DNA of 64,000 nt from Saccharothrix sp. NRRL B-16314 (GTDB taxonomy: Bacteria > Actinomycetota > Actinomycetes > Mycobacteriales > Pseudonocardiaceae). The stretch lies in NCBI RefSeq assembly GCF_000716595.1, contig NZ_JNXC01000037.1:62001-126000 (forward strand). The letters run 5' to 3'. The notes beneath the pieces were generated by a model that did not search any database, was not told the DNA's origin, and saw only the letters and a program-made list of their open reading frames with translations. This document shows positions 1-8,412 of this stretch, one piece after another. The position numbers and the translations under genes are program-made. Each line of letters starts with the position of its first letter. Position 1 is the stretch's first letter.

Positions 1-1
1 T

Positions 2-1354
2 GAAGCGGCCGTCGCGCTGGGGCAGTGGGTCGAACCGGAGGACGTCCTGGCGCGCGGACGCGAGTTGCGGGCGGCGGTCGGCCACGAGGCGCACCGCAGG
101 GCGCCCCTCGCACCGGACCGGCCGACCGTGGTCGAGTTCATGGCCGCGTCCAACGAGGGCAGGCTGCCCGGGCTGGTGCCGCTGCGGGTCGGCAGGATGC
201 TGGCCTCGCCGTTCGCGTTCTTCCGGGGCAGCGCCGGGCTCATGGCGGGCGACCTGGCCGTCGGCGCGAGCAGCGGGCTGGAGGCGCAGCTGTGCGGCGA
301 CGCGCACGCGGCGAACTTCGGCCTCTACGGCACGCCCGAAGGCCAGATCGTGATGGACATCAACGATTTCGACGAGACGTTGCCCGGCCCGTGGGAGTGG
401 GACCTGAAGCGGCTGGCGACGTCGCTGGTGCTGGCGGGCCGCGAGGGCGGCGTGTCCGAGAAGGGCTGCCGGGACGCGGCGTCCGACGCGGTGCGCGCCT
501 ACCGCGGCGCGGCCCGGCACCTGGCCGAGATCCCGTTCCTGGAGTCCTGGAGCGCGCTGGGCGACGAGTCGGTGCTGACCAAGTCCAAGGCCGACGACCT
601 GATGGACAACTTCAGCAAGGCGGCGTCCAAGGCGCGCAAGAACACCAGCGCGCGGGTGGCGGCGAAGTGGACCCGGCGCGAGGGCGAGCACATCCGGTTC
701 GTCGCCGACCCCCCGGTGCTGACCCGGATCTCCGAGTCGGTCGCGCGGGACGTCGTGGACGCGCTACCGTCCTATGTGGACACCCTGCGCGAGTCCCGGT
801 ACAACCTGATCATGCGCTACAGCGTGTCGGACGTGGCGTTCCGGGTGGTCGGCACCGGCAGCGTCGGCTGGCGGAACTACCTGGTCCTGTTGCACGGCAA
901 CGGTGACGAGGCGCTGGTGCTCCAGGCCAAGGAGGCGAGGCCGTCGGCGCTGGCACCCTTCCTCGGGTCACCGGCGGTGAAGCACGAGGGCAAGCGGATC
1001 GTGCACGGCGCGCGGCTCGTGCAGGCGGAGACGGACATCCTGCTCGGCTGGACCACGATCGACGGACGGCCGTACATCGTCCGGCAGTTCCGCAACCGCA
1101 AGGGCGAGATCGACGCGACCACGTTGAAGCGGGACGACCTGGACGACTACGGCCGGCTCGCGGGCGCGCTGCTGGCCCGTGCGCACAGCCGTTCGGTGGA
1201 CCCGCGGCTGCTGGCCGGGTACTGCGAGGACGGCGAGGAGCTTGACGAGGCGATCGCCCGGTACGCGCTGGACTACGCCGACCGGACGGCCGCGGACCAC
1301 GAGGAGCTGGCCAAGGCGGTCAGGGCCGGGCGGCTCGCCGCCGAGGTCGAATGA
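2..1354 (+). CDS. DUF2252 domain-containing protein (5' partial)
   Basis: The frame is open from the first base of the window, so the start probably lies just upstream. The first in-frame start inside the window is a TTG at 65, but residues before it (ARGRELRAAV) fit the usual DUF2252 N-terminus. The stretch GDAHAANFG followed by MDINDFDE resembles the catalytic loop and metal-binding Asp of aminoglycoside-phosphotransferase-like kinases, which fits the known relation of DUF2252 to that fold. About 450 residues are visible, close to family length. The substrate is unknown. No signal peptide or membrane segment is seen, so it is probably cytoplasmic. The next gene starts 70 nt downstream with its own promoter, so they need not form an operon. 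Confidence 0.85.
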   Translation, partial: EAAVALGQWVEPEDVLARGRELRAAVGHEAHRRAPLAPDRPTVVEFMAASNEGRLPGLVPLRVGRMLASPFAFFRGSAGLMAGDLAVGASSGLEAQLCGDAHAANFGLYGTPEGQIVMDINDFDETLPGPWEWDLKRLATSLVLAGREGGVSEKGCRDAASDAVRAYRGAARHLAEIPFLESWSALGDESVLTKSKADDLMDNFSKAASKARKNTSARVAAKWTRREGEHIRFVADPPVLTRISESVARDVVDALPSYVDTLRESRYNLIMRYSVSDVAFRVVGTGSVGWRNYLVLLHGNGDEALVLQAKEARPSALAPFLGSPAVKHEGKRIVHGARLVQAETDILLGWTTIDGRPYIVRQFRNRKGEIDATTLKRDDLDDYGRLAGALLARAHSRSVDPRLLAGYCEDGEELDEAIARYALDYADRTAADHEELAKAVRAGRLAAEVE

Positions 1355-1424
1355 CCCGACCGGCGCACCCGCGACCGCAGATCAGGGAATGCCGGTGGGG
1401 CCCGGTGCGGCTAGGTTCGGCGGG

Positions 1425-2144
1425 GTGGACCCTGGTGACGTGGACTGGATCGGGCTGATCAGGCACGGCGAGAGCAGCGGCAACGTGGCTTCGGTGGCCG
1501 CGGAGGCCGCCGGTCACGAGGTGGTCGAGCTGCTGGAACGCGACGCCGACGTGCCGCTGTCCCCCGAAGGTGAGCGACAGGGTCGGGCGCTGGGCCGGTG
1601 GTTCGCCTCGATGCCGCGCGAGCAGTGGCCGGACGTGCTGGTGTGCTCGCCCTACCTGCGCGCCCTCGACACCGCGCACCTCGCCCTGCCCGGCCACCCC
1701 CGCAGCCGGGTGGACGAACGGCTGCGCGACCGCGAGCTGGGCGTGTTCGACGTGCTGACCACCCACGGCGTGGCGCGGCGGCACCCGGAGGAGCCCGCCC
1801 GCGAGCGGCGGCTCGGCAAGTTCTACTACCGGCCGCCGGGTGGCGAGTCGTGGGCGGACGTGGCGTTGCGCCTGCGGTCGCTGCTGCGCGACCTGGACGG
1901 GCGGCGGGTGCTGCTGTTCGGCCACGAGATCACCGCGTTCCTGCTGCGCTACCTGCTGGAGGGCCTGCCGGAGCGCGACCTGACGACGTTCGCGCGGAAC
2001 ACGGTGGTGCCCAACGGGTCGTTGACGTCGTGGCGGCGCGAGGAAGGGCGTTGGGTGCTGGAGCGCGAGTCCGAGACCCGTCACCTGGCCGAGGAGGGTG
2101 CCGAGCCGACGTCGGACGAGGACGCCACGACGGCGGTGGGCTAG
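1425..2144 (+). CDS. Histidine phosphatase family protein
   Basis: Phosphoglycerate-mutase-like phosphatase of 239 residues. The phosphohistidine motif LIRHGESSGN lies near residue 8, the CSPYLRALDTA segment follows, and the second catalytic His is in LFGHEITAFL. The substrate cannot be read from sequence; relatives act on sugar phosphates, phosphoproteins or small phosphoesters. I chose GTG 1425 because TAGGTT at 1412-1417 sits 7 nt before it, the spacing of a leaderless actinobacterial transcript. ATG 1389 in the same frame would place that promoter inside the gene. The stop codon abuts the remnant of an IS481-type transposase on the other strand, so the gene ends exactly where the mobile element was inserted or decayed. 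Confidence 0.85.
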   Translation: MDPGDVDWIGLIRHGESSGNVASVAAEAAGHEVVELLERDADVPLSPEGERQGRALGRWFASMPREQWPDVLVCSPYLRALDTAHLALPGHPRSRVDERLRDRELGVFDVLTTHGVARRHPEEPARERRLGKFYYRPPGGESWADVALRLRSLLRDLDGRRVLLFGHEITAFLLRYLLEGLPERDLTTFARNTVVPNGSLTSWRREEGRWVLERESETRHLAEEGAEPTSDEDATTAVG

Positions 2145-2346
2145 CTGTTCTTCCGGTGAGGTCGGGAACGCGGCTGGCTGGTGGTCGGCCTGCGAGTGCG
2201 GTGTGGCCGCGGTGGTGATCGTAGGTGTGGAGCCACCGCGGCAGTGCCGCTCGTAGTTCGGCCTCGGAGGTGCAGGTCTGGGCGTAGGCCCATTCGTCGA
2301 GCAGGGTGCGGTTGAACCGTTCGACCTTGCCGTTGGTCTGTGGCCG
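2141..2346 (-). pseudogene. IS481-type transposase 3' remnant
   Basis: Read on the minus strand, about 65 codons match the C-terminal end of IS481-family integrase-core transposases: RPQTNGKVERFNRTLLDEWAY, then LHTYDHHRGHTALAGRPPASRV. Sequence upstream of RPQTNGK does not continue the family, so the DDE catalytic N-terminal part is gone. The end has lost its frame: GGAAGAACAGCTAG would read Gly-Gln-Asn-Ser-stop if one C were restored after GGA, whereas now the frame runs on. No terminal inverted repeats are recognisable. It is an inactive fossil wedged between the phosphatase gene and the ABC-F gene. Confidence 0.75.
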
Positions 2347-2428
2347 GCCGCGAAGCTCCCCTTCGTGCTCGGGTGAGCCCCTGGCCCTTAACCAGCACGT
2401 TGGCCGCCGGCCGCGCCCGGCAGCCCGG

Positions 2429-4066
2429 CTACCGGGCGCGCTTGACCCTCGTCTCGTCCCACACGGGCTCGTCCACCTCGACCACCTCACCGTCCGACCG
2501 GAACAGCAGGAACCGGTCGAAGCCGCGGGCGAACCACCGGTCGTGCGTGACCGCGACGACCGTCCCGGTGAACCCCTCCAGCGCGTCCTGCAGCGCCTCG
2601 GCCGAGTTCAGGTCCAGGTTGTCGGTCGGCTCGTCCAGCAGCAGCAGCGTCGCGCCGGACAGCTCCAGCAGCAGCACCTGGAACCGCGCCTGCTGCCCGC
2701 CGGACAACGTCTCGAACCGCTGGTCGCCCTGCTTGCCGAGGCCGTAGCGGCTGAGCACGGCCATCGCCGCGCCCCGGTCGAGTCCCTTGCGGCCGTCCGA
2801 GCCGTGCCACAGGATGTCGACCAGGTCTCGGCCGATCCACTCCGGGTGCTGGTGCGTCTGCGCGAACAGACCCGGCACGACCCGCGCCCCGAGGCGGCAG
2901 ACACCCGTGTGGGTGACGTCCGCGCCGCCGAGCAACCGCAGGAAGTGGCTCTTGCCCGAGCCGTTCGAGCCGAGCACCGCGACCCGGTCCTCGAAGAAGA
3001 CCTCCACGTCGAACGGCTTCATCAGCCCGGTCAGTTCGAGGTTCTCCACGGTGATCGCGCGCACGCCCGTGCGCCCGCCGCGCAGCCGTGGCGTCACCTT
3101 CTCGTCCGTCGGCAGCTCCGGCGGCGGGCCCGCCTCCTCGAACTTCTCCAGCTTGGCCCGCATCACCCGGTACTTGGCCGCCATCACCTCGCTGATCCGG
3201 GCCTGGATCTGGAGCGTGCGGACCAGCTCCTTGAGGTGGTCGTGCTCCTCGTTCCACCGGCGGTGCAGCTCGGCGAGGCGGTCGATGCGGGCGGCGCGGG
3301 CCGCGTGCCAGGTGCCGAACGAGCCGGGGTGCGTCCACGCCGAGTGCGCCTCCACCGTGACCACGTGGGTGGCGGCGATGTCGAGGAGTTCCCGGTCGTG
3401 GCTGACCAGCAGCACGGCCTTGCCGGTCTCCCGGAGCCGGTCCTCCAGCCACCGCTTGCCCGGCACGTCCAGGTAGTTGTCCGGCTCGTCCAGCAGCAGC
3501 ACCTGTTCCGGCCCGCGCAGGAGCGCTTCGAGCACCAAGCGCTTCTGCTCGCCGCCGGAGAGCGTGCGGACCTCGCGGAACCGGGCCCGGTCGAACGGCA
3601 CGCCCAGCGCGGCGACGGTCACCGTGTCCCACAGCACTTCGGCGTCGTAGCCGCCGACCTCACCCCACAGGGTGATGGCGTCGGCGTAGCGCATCTGGGT
3701 CGGCTCGTCGTCGGTCTCCATGAGCTGGAGCTCGACCACGTCCAGCGCCTGGGCGGCGGCCCGCAGCGGCGCGGGTGACGCGGCCAGCAGCAGGTCGCGG
3801 ACGGTGCTCTCGTCCCGGACGGAGCCGACGAACTGCGGCATCACGCCGAGGCCGCCCTGCACGCGGACGCTGCCCGCGGTGGGCACCAGCTCGTTCGAGA
3901 GGATGCGGAGGAGGGTCGTCTTGCCGACGCCGTTCGCGCCGACCAGCGCGACCACGCTGTTGGTACCGACTTTGAACGACACGTCGCGGAACAGCTCCCG
4001 CCCGTCGGGCAGGCGGAAAGCGAGGCCGTTCGCGTCAAGGAATCCCACCCGCGCATGGTCGGCCAT
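2429..4066 (-). CDS. ABC-F family ATP-binding cassette protein
   Basis: 545-residue protein with two nucleotide-binding domains and no membrane segments, the ABC-F layout. The first domain has Walker A GANGVGKT, signature LSGGE and Walker B LLLDEP followed by DNYLD. The second has GSNGSGKS, LSGGQ and LLLLDEPTDNLD. Between them lies a charged helical linker of about 90 residues (roughly 245-335), the region that reaches into the ribosome in ABC-F proteins. Family members act on translating ribosomes, either as translation factors of the EttA/Uup kind or as antibiotic resistance proteins that displace drugs. Sequence alone does not tell which applies here. It starts at ATG 4066 and is probably monocistronic. 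Confidence 0.9.
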   Translation of the reverse strand: MADHARVGFLDANGLAFRLPDGRELFRDVSFKVGTNSVVALVGANGVGKTTLLRILSNELVPTAGSVRVQGGLGVMPQFVGSVRDESTVRDLLLAASPAPLRAAAQALDVVELQLMETDDEPTQMRYADAITLWGEVGGYDAEVLWDTVTVAALGVPFDRARFREVRTLSGGEQKRLVLEALLRGPEQVLLLDEPDNYLDVPGKRWLEDRLRETGKAVLLVSHDRELLDIAATHVVTVEAHSAWTHPGSFGTWHAARAARIDRLAELHRRWNEEHDHLKELVRTLQIQARISEVMAAKYRVMRAKLEKFEEAGPPPELPTDEKVTPRLRGGRTGVRAITVENLELTGLMKPFDVEVFFEDRVAVLGSNGSGKSHFLRLLGGADVTHTGVCRLGARVVPGLFAQTHQHPEWIGRDLVDILWHGSDGRKGLDRGAAMAVLSRYGLGKQGDQRFETLSGGQQARFQVLLLELSGATLLLLDEPTDNLDLNSAEALQDALEGFTGTVVAVTHDRWFARGFDRFLLFRSDGEVVEVDEPVWDETRVKRAR

Positions 4067-4184
4067 GACGAGGTCCGGTGGCCAGCCGATTCCGGCTCAT
4101 CCGGAAGGTGTGACGCACGGCATTGCGGGCACGCCCGTGCCCCGCGCGGCTCGCGTGGACCGAACGCGGCGACCGAGGGGCCGC

Positions 4185-4430
4185 TCAACGCCAGGTGTAA
4201 CCGCGCATCAGCATCAGGACCGCACCGAAGCCCAACGAGGCCAGAGCCGGACCGAACGCCCCGAGGAACAGCAGCAGCACGCCCAAGACGGCGAAAGTCG
4301 CCACGAGCGCGTAGCTGACCACCGGGTGCCGGGGTTTGCCGTCGACGAGCGCCGAGGCCAAGCCCGGCTCTTCGTCCGCGAGCCTGCTCTCGATCTCACT
4401 CAGGGTGCGGCGTTCCGCTTCGCTCATCAC
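4185..4430 (-). CDS. DUF3040 domain-containing membrane protein
   Basis: 81-residue protein with an acidic N-terminal helix containing LSEIESRL, followed by two hydrophobic segments (about residues 38-57 and 60-75) with a short turn between. This is the actinobacterial DUF3040 pattern. The function of the family is unknown; it would sit in the cytoplasmic membrane as a small helical hairpin. The second Met of the initial Met-Met pair is an equally possible start. It lies downstream of the ZapE-like gene on the same strand but is separated from it by a hairpin at 4454-4490, so it may have its own transcript. Confidence 0.75.
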   Translation of the reverse strand: MMSEAERRTLSEIESRLADEEPGLASALVDGKPRHPVVSYALVATFAVLGVLLLFLGAFGPALASLGFGAVLMLMRGYTWR

Positions 4431-4453
4431 GGCGGTGGGATACCCGGCGCCTA

Positions 4454-4490
4454 CCCCGCAAAACCACCGCTGAACGGGGGTTTAGCGGGG
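4454..4490 (-). terminator. Probable terminator after the zapE-like gene
   Basis: CCCCGCAAAACC and GGTTTAGCGGGG form a 12-bp stem with one mismatch, 6 nt beyond the stop codon of the zapE-like gene and before DUF3040. Confidence 0.55.
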
Positions 4491-4495
4491 AAAAC

Positions 4496-5506
4496 TCAAC
4501 GGGACAGCGCGACGAGACGGGATACCGCCCGCAGGTACTTCTTGCGGTAGCCACCGCGCAGCATCTCGGCCGTGAAGAGCTCCGAGAGCGGCTCGCCGGA
4601 CACCGCCACCGGGATGTCCCGGTCGTAGAGCCGGTCGCCGAGGGCCACCAGCCGCAGCGCGACCGCCTGGTCGGGCGCCGGCCGGACGTGGCGCAGGTGC
4701 ACGGCGGTGACGCCGTCCACCAGCCGGCCGTAGCTCGACGGGTGGATGCGGGCCAGCGCGTCGCACAGGTCGGCGAAGTCGTCCAGCGTGCTGCCAGGCG
4801 TGCTCTCGGACTTGGACAGCAGCTCCTCGTCGGCCATCGGCGGCGGCGCGTCGGGCAGGCCGCGGTGGCGGTAGTCGGGTCCGTCCACCCGGACCACGGT
4901 GAACTTGGCCGACATCGACTGGATCTCGCGCAGGAAGTCGGCGGCGGCGAACCGGCCTTCGCCCAGCTTGTCCGGCAGCGTGTTCGAAGTGGCCGCGACC
5001 GACACGCCCGCCGCGGTCAGCTCCCGGATCAGGCGGGTGACCAGCATGGTGTCGCCCGGGTCGTCCAGCTCGAACTCGTCGATCGCGAGCAGCTTGTGCG
5101 ACGACAGCCGCTGCACCGTCTCGGCGAAGCCCAGCGCGCCGACCAGGTTGGTCAGCTCCACGAACGTGCCGTAGGCCTTCGGGCCGGGGACGGCGTGCCA
5201 GATCGAGGCCAGCAGGTGGGTCTTGCCCACGCCGAACCCGCCGTCCAGGTAGAGGCCGGGCTTGGCCGCGTCCTCGTCCGACCGCTTGAACAGCTGCCCC
5301 AGCCAGCCTCGGCTACCACCCTCGGAGACGCGTTCGGCGAACTCGCGGCACGCCCGGACGGCTGCCTCCTGGCTCGGCTCGTCCGGGTTCGGCAGGTAGG
5401 TGGCGAAGCGGACGCCGTCGAAGCGCGGCGGCGGGACCATCGCGTCCACCAGCTCGGCCGCGGCGACGTGCGGGATCCGGTCGGACAGGCGCGGCGGGGC
5501 GGACAT
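4496..5506 (-). CDS. zapE: ZapE/AFG1-like AAA+ ATPase
   Basis: 336-residue cytoplasmic P-loop ATPase. Walker A is GGFGVGKTHLL near residue 100 and Walker B is LLAIDEFELDD near 155. The FELDDPGD and SNTLP motifs are typical of the AFG1/ZapE family. In proteobacteria ZapE associates with the division ring; the actinobacterial role is not established, so the symbol marks family membership only. I chose ATG 5506 because TACGAT lies 6 nt before it, a leaderless promoter arrangement. The long upstream extension of the frame overlaps the divergent gene and is not coding. It diverges from the pyrimidine reductase gene across only 33 nt. Confidence 0.85.
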   Translation of the reverse strand: MSAPPRLSDRIPHVAAAELVDAMVPPPRFDGVRFATYLPNPDEPSQEAAVRACREFAERVSEGGSRGWLGQLFKRSDEDAAKPGLYLDGGFGVGKTHLLASIWHAVPGPKAYGTFVELTNLVGALGFAETVQRLSSHKLLAIDEFELDDPGDTMLVTRLIRELTAAGVSVAATSNTLPDKLGEGRFAAADFLREIQSMSAKFTVVRVDGPDYRHRGLPDAPPPMADEELLSKSESTPGSTLDDFADLCDALARIHPSSYGRLVDGVTAVHLRHVRPAPDQAVALRLVALGDRLYDRDIPVAVSGEPLSELFTAEMLRGGYRKKYLRAVSRLVALSR

Positions 5507-5539
5507 GCCCGGATCGTAACGGCGTGCTGGGATGTGGTC
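5507..5539. promoter_or_regulatory. Compact divergent promoter region
   Basis: A 33-nt gap between two divergent starts. On the minus strand TACGAT-N6-ATG serves the zapE-like gene; on the plus strand TGGGAT-N6-GTG serves the reductase. Both look like leaderless transcripts with overlapping promoters. Confidence 0.5.
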
Positions 5540-6286
5540 GTGCGGATGTTGTGGCCACCACGCGAGGGCGAGATCACCGACGGCGAGCTGGAACGGCTCT
5601 ACGACTACCCCGACGGGCTCGACCGGCCCTGGGTGCAGGTGAACTTCGTGTCCAGCGTGGACGGCGCGGTGACGGTGGCGGGCCGGTCCGGCGGGCTGGG
5701 CAACGACGCCGACCACAAGGTGTTCATGCTCGGCCGCGACCTGTGCGACGTGGTGCTCGTCGGCGCGGGCACGGCCCTGGTCGAGGGCTACCAGGGCGTC
5801 AAGGCGGGCGAGGTCCGGGCGTCGCGGCGGGCGAGGTTGGGTCTGGCGCCGGTGCCGCCGATCGCGGTGGTCACCGCGCGGTGCTCGGTCGAGCCGACGT
5901 CACCCCTGCTGACCAGCACGTCCGTGCCGCCGATCATCCTCACCACCGCCGCCGCCCCGGTCGAGCGGCGGGACGCGCTGGCCGCGGCGGGTGCGGACGT
6001 GGTCGTCGCCGGTGACGAGTCGGTGGACATGCGCGCGGCGTTGGAGGCGCTCGACGAGCGCGGGCTGCGCCGGGTCGACTGCGAGGGCGGGCCGAAGGTG
6101 TTCGGCTCGCTGGTCGACGCGGACCTGGTGGACGTGCTGTGCGTGACGTTCTCGCCGCTGCTCGCGGCCGGTGACGCCGGGCGGATCGCGGTCGGCCCGC
6201 TGCCGCCCGCGCCCCGGGCGCTGGAACTGGAGTCGGTGCTGCACCACGACAGCGCGCTGCTGCTCCGCTACCGCAGGGCGGCTTAG
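5540..6286 (+). CDS. Pyrimidine reductase family protein (RibD C-terminal domain)
   Basis: 248-residue stand-alone RibD_C domain without a deaminase domain. The family hallmark WVQVNFVSSVDGAVT is near residue 30 and an NADPH-binding region follows (FMLGRDLCDVVLVGAGT). The C-terminal segment RVDCEGGPKVFGSL carries the conserved Gly-Gly-Pro loop. Members reduce the ribosylamino-pyrimidine of riboflavin synthesis or related pteridine substrates; no other rib gene is present here, so the pathway is uncertain. GTG 5540 is preferred because of TGGGAT 6 nt upstream; ATG 5546 is the alternative. Confidence 0.85.
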   Translation: MRMLWPPREGEITDGELERLYDYPDGLDRPWVQVNFVSSVDGAVTVAGRSGGLGNDADHKVFMLGRDLCDVVLVGAGTALVEGYQGVKAGEVRASRRARLGLAPVPPIAVVTARCSVEPTSPLLTSTSVPPIILTTAAAPVERRDALAAAGADVVVAGDESVDMRAALEALDERGLRRVDCEGGPKVFGSLVDADLVDVLCVTFSPLLAAGDAGRIAVGPLPPAPRALELESVLHHDSALLLRYRRAA

Positions 6287-6331
6287 CGCCCATCACGTGC
6301 GCGGGGCCGGTCCACCGGGCAGGATGGCCGG

Positions 6332-7405
6332 GTGGCGCTCCCGTTGAACCCTCCCGTGCAGCCCATGCTGGCCAACGCGGTGGACAGCATCCCGACCGGC
6401 GTCGACCTCGTGTTCGAGCCGAAGTGGGACGGCTACCGCTGCCTGGTGTTCCGCGACGGCGACGAGGTGTTCCTCCAGTCCCGCAGCGGCAAGCCGCTCA
6501 ACCGGTACTTCCCGGAGGCGGAGGCGGCGCTGCGGCGCACCCTGCCGAAGCGGGTCGTCATCGACGGCGAGTTGGTCGTGGCCAAGGACGACAAGCTCGA
6601 CTTCGACGCCCTGTCCGAGCGCATCCACCCGGCGGCGAGCCGGGTGAAGCTGCTGTCCGAGCAGACACCGGCGAGCTTCGTGGCGTTCGACGTGCTGGCC
6701 GTGGGTGACGACGTGCTGCTGGACCAGCCGGGCACGAAGCGGCGGTCCACCCTGGAAGGCCTGGTCACACCCGGTGACGGCCTGTACCTCACGCCCGCGA
6801 CCACCGACGCCGCCCTGGCGCTCCAGTGGTTCGAGCTGTTCGAGGGCGCCGGGCTGGACGGCATCATGGGCAAGCCCGCCGCCGGCGAGTACACGCCCGG
6901 CAAGCGGTCCATGATCAAGATCAAGCACGCCCGCACCGCCGACTGCGTGGTGGCCGGGCTGCGCTGGCACAAGGACACCGAGCCGGGCACGGCGGTCGGG
7001 TCGCTGCTGCTGGGCCTGCACGACGACGCCGGCATCCTGCACCACGTGGGCGTGGTCGGGTCCTTCAAGGCCGCCGAACGGCGTGCGCTCGCGCAGGAGC
7101 TCCAAGGCCTCATCACGTCCGACGACCACCCGTGGCTGGTCGAGCCGGACGGCCGCCGGCTGCCCGGCGAGATCAACCGGTGGCGCGGCAAGCACGCCGA
7201 CTGGGTGCCGTTGCGGCCGGAGCGCGTGCTGGAGATCTCGTACAGCCAGACCGAGGGCGGCGCACCGTCCCGGCTGCGCCACAACGGCCAGTTCCGCCGC
7301 TGGCGCCCGGACCGCGAGCCGGCGTCGTGCCGCTACGACCAGCTCGACCAGCCCGCCCGCTACGACGTCGACTCGGTGCTGCGCGGCGAGGTCCGTCCCG
7401 CCTGA
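6332..7405 (+). CDS. ligC: ATP-dependent DNA ligase, LigC type
   Basis: 357-residue ligase with an adenylation domain and an OB-fold domain but no polymerase or phosphoesterase domains. Motif I is EPKWDGYR, whose Lys would be adenylated. Motif III is FVAFDVL, motif IV is GLDGIMGKP, and motif V is SMIKIKHARTADCVVAG. Mycobacterial LigC is a back-up ligase in repair, working with stand-alone LigD-like polymerases, and one such polymerase gene lies about 8.5 kb away at 15856-16851. No ku gene is in the window. GTG 6332 has CAGGAT 6 nt upstream, suggesting a leaderless transcript. Confidence 0.9.
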   Translation: MALPLNPPVQPMLANAVDSIPTGVDLVFEPKWDGYRCLVFRDGDEVFLQSRSGKPLNRYFPEAEAALRRTLPKRVVIDGELVVAKDDKLDFDALSERIHPAASRVKLLSEQTPASFVAFDVLAVGDDVLLDQPGTKRRSTLEGLVTPGDGLYLTPATTDAALALQWFELFEGAGLDGIMGKPAAGEYTPGKRSMIKIKHARTADCVVAGLRWHKDTEPGTAVGSLLLGLHDDAGILHHVGVVGSFKAAERRALAQELQGLITSDDHPWLVEPDGRRLPGEINRWRGKHADWVPLRPERVLEISYSQTEGGAPSRLRHNGQFRRWRPDREPASCRYDQLDQPARYDVDSVLRGEVRPA

Positions 7406-7409
7406 CGGC

Positions 7410-8348
7410 TCACACCTCGGGTCTGGCGGTCCGGGTCGCGCCGACGGACGCCAGCACCACGCAGAACACCGCGGCCCACTGCGCCGGGTGCAGCGCCTCG
7501 TGCAGCACGATCAGCCCGGCCATCGCCGCGACCGCCGGCTCCAGGCTCATCAGGATGCCGAACACGCGCGGCGGCATGCGGCGCAGCGCCTCCAGCTCCA
7601 GCGAGTACGGGATCACCGACGACAGCAGCGCCACCGCCGCGCCCGCGACCAGCACCACCGGGTCGAGCAGCATCGTGCCCGCCTCGGCCACCCCGAACGG
7701 CAGCACCAGAGCGGACGCGAACACCATCGCCAACGCCAGGCCCTTGCCGTCGGACGTGCGGCTGCCCAGCGCCGCCGCCATCAGGATGTACCCCGCCCAG
7801 CACACCGCCGCGGCCAGCGCGAACAGCACGCCGGGCAGCGCCAGGCCACCGTCCACCCTGGTCAGCAGCAGCACGCCGCCCGCCGCGAGCAGCGCCCACA
7901 CACCGTCCAACCAGCGCCGCGACCCGAGCACTGCCACCGCCAGCGGGCCCAGGAACTCGATGGTCACCGCCGCGCCCAGCGGGATGTGCTTGATCGCCTG
8001 GTAGAAGGTCAGGTTCATGGCGCCGAGCACCAGCCCGTAACCCGCGATGACCAGGTACGTCCGCCGGTCCAGCCGCAACGACGGCCGCCAGATCAGCAGC
8101 AGCACCACGGCCGCCAGCACGAGCCTCAGCGTGACCGTGCCCGTGGCACCCGCAAGGGTGAACAACTGCTTGGCCACCGCCGCGCCCACCTGCACGCTGA
8201 CCACGCCCAGCAGCACCAGCGCGGGCGGCGGGATGGCGGCGAACCCCCTGGCGGCGAGCGTGAACGGGCCGGGGCGGGGAGACCGGCGTTCGGGAATTCC
8301 TTCGACGTGCGCGACGACCACCCGGCCATCCTCCCCCAGCCCGCTCAC
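7410..8348 (-). CDS. EamA family exporter
   Basis: 312-residue integral membrane protein with about ten hydrophobic helices arranged as two EamA repeats (roughly residues 40-165 and 175-305). The segment AVTIEFLGPLAVAVLGSRR resembles the RhtA-type threonine/homoserine exporters of the DMT superfamily. The substrate is unproven. It ends 4 nt from the convergent ligase gene. GTG 8348 is used as start with AGGTGAGAC just upstream; the N-terminal 30 residues are polar and the true start could be an internal GTG in the run VVVAHVEG. Confidence 0.85.
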   Translation of the reverse strand: MSGLGEDGRVVVAHVEGIPERRSPRPGPFTLAARGFAAIPPPALVLLGVVSVQVGAAVAKQLFTLAGATGTVTLRLVLAAVVLLLIWRPSLRLDRRTYLVIAGYGLVLGAMNLTFYQAIKHIPLGAAVTIEFLGPLAVAVLGSRRWLDGVWALLAAGGVLLLTRVDGGLALPGVLFALAAAVCWAGYILMAAALGSRTSDGKGLALAMVFASALVLPFGVAEAGTMLLDPVVLVAGAAVALLSSVIPYSLELEALRRMPPRVFGILMSLEPAVAAMAGLIVLHEALHPAQWAAVFCVVLASVGATRTARPEV

Positions 8349-8412
8349 CGAAGTCTCACCTGGACTGTGTGAGGCTTTCCACCTGCCTGCCGGGAGAGAG
8401 CGAGGGACCGCT

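Noticed and set aside
2141..2398. Active IS481 insertion sequence
   Set aside because: Only the last about 65 codons remain, frame lost, and no terminal inverted repeats or target duplication seen.
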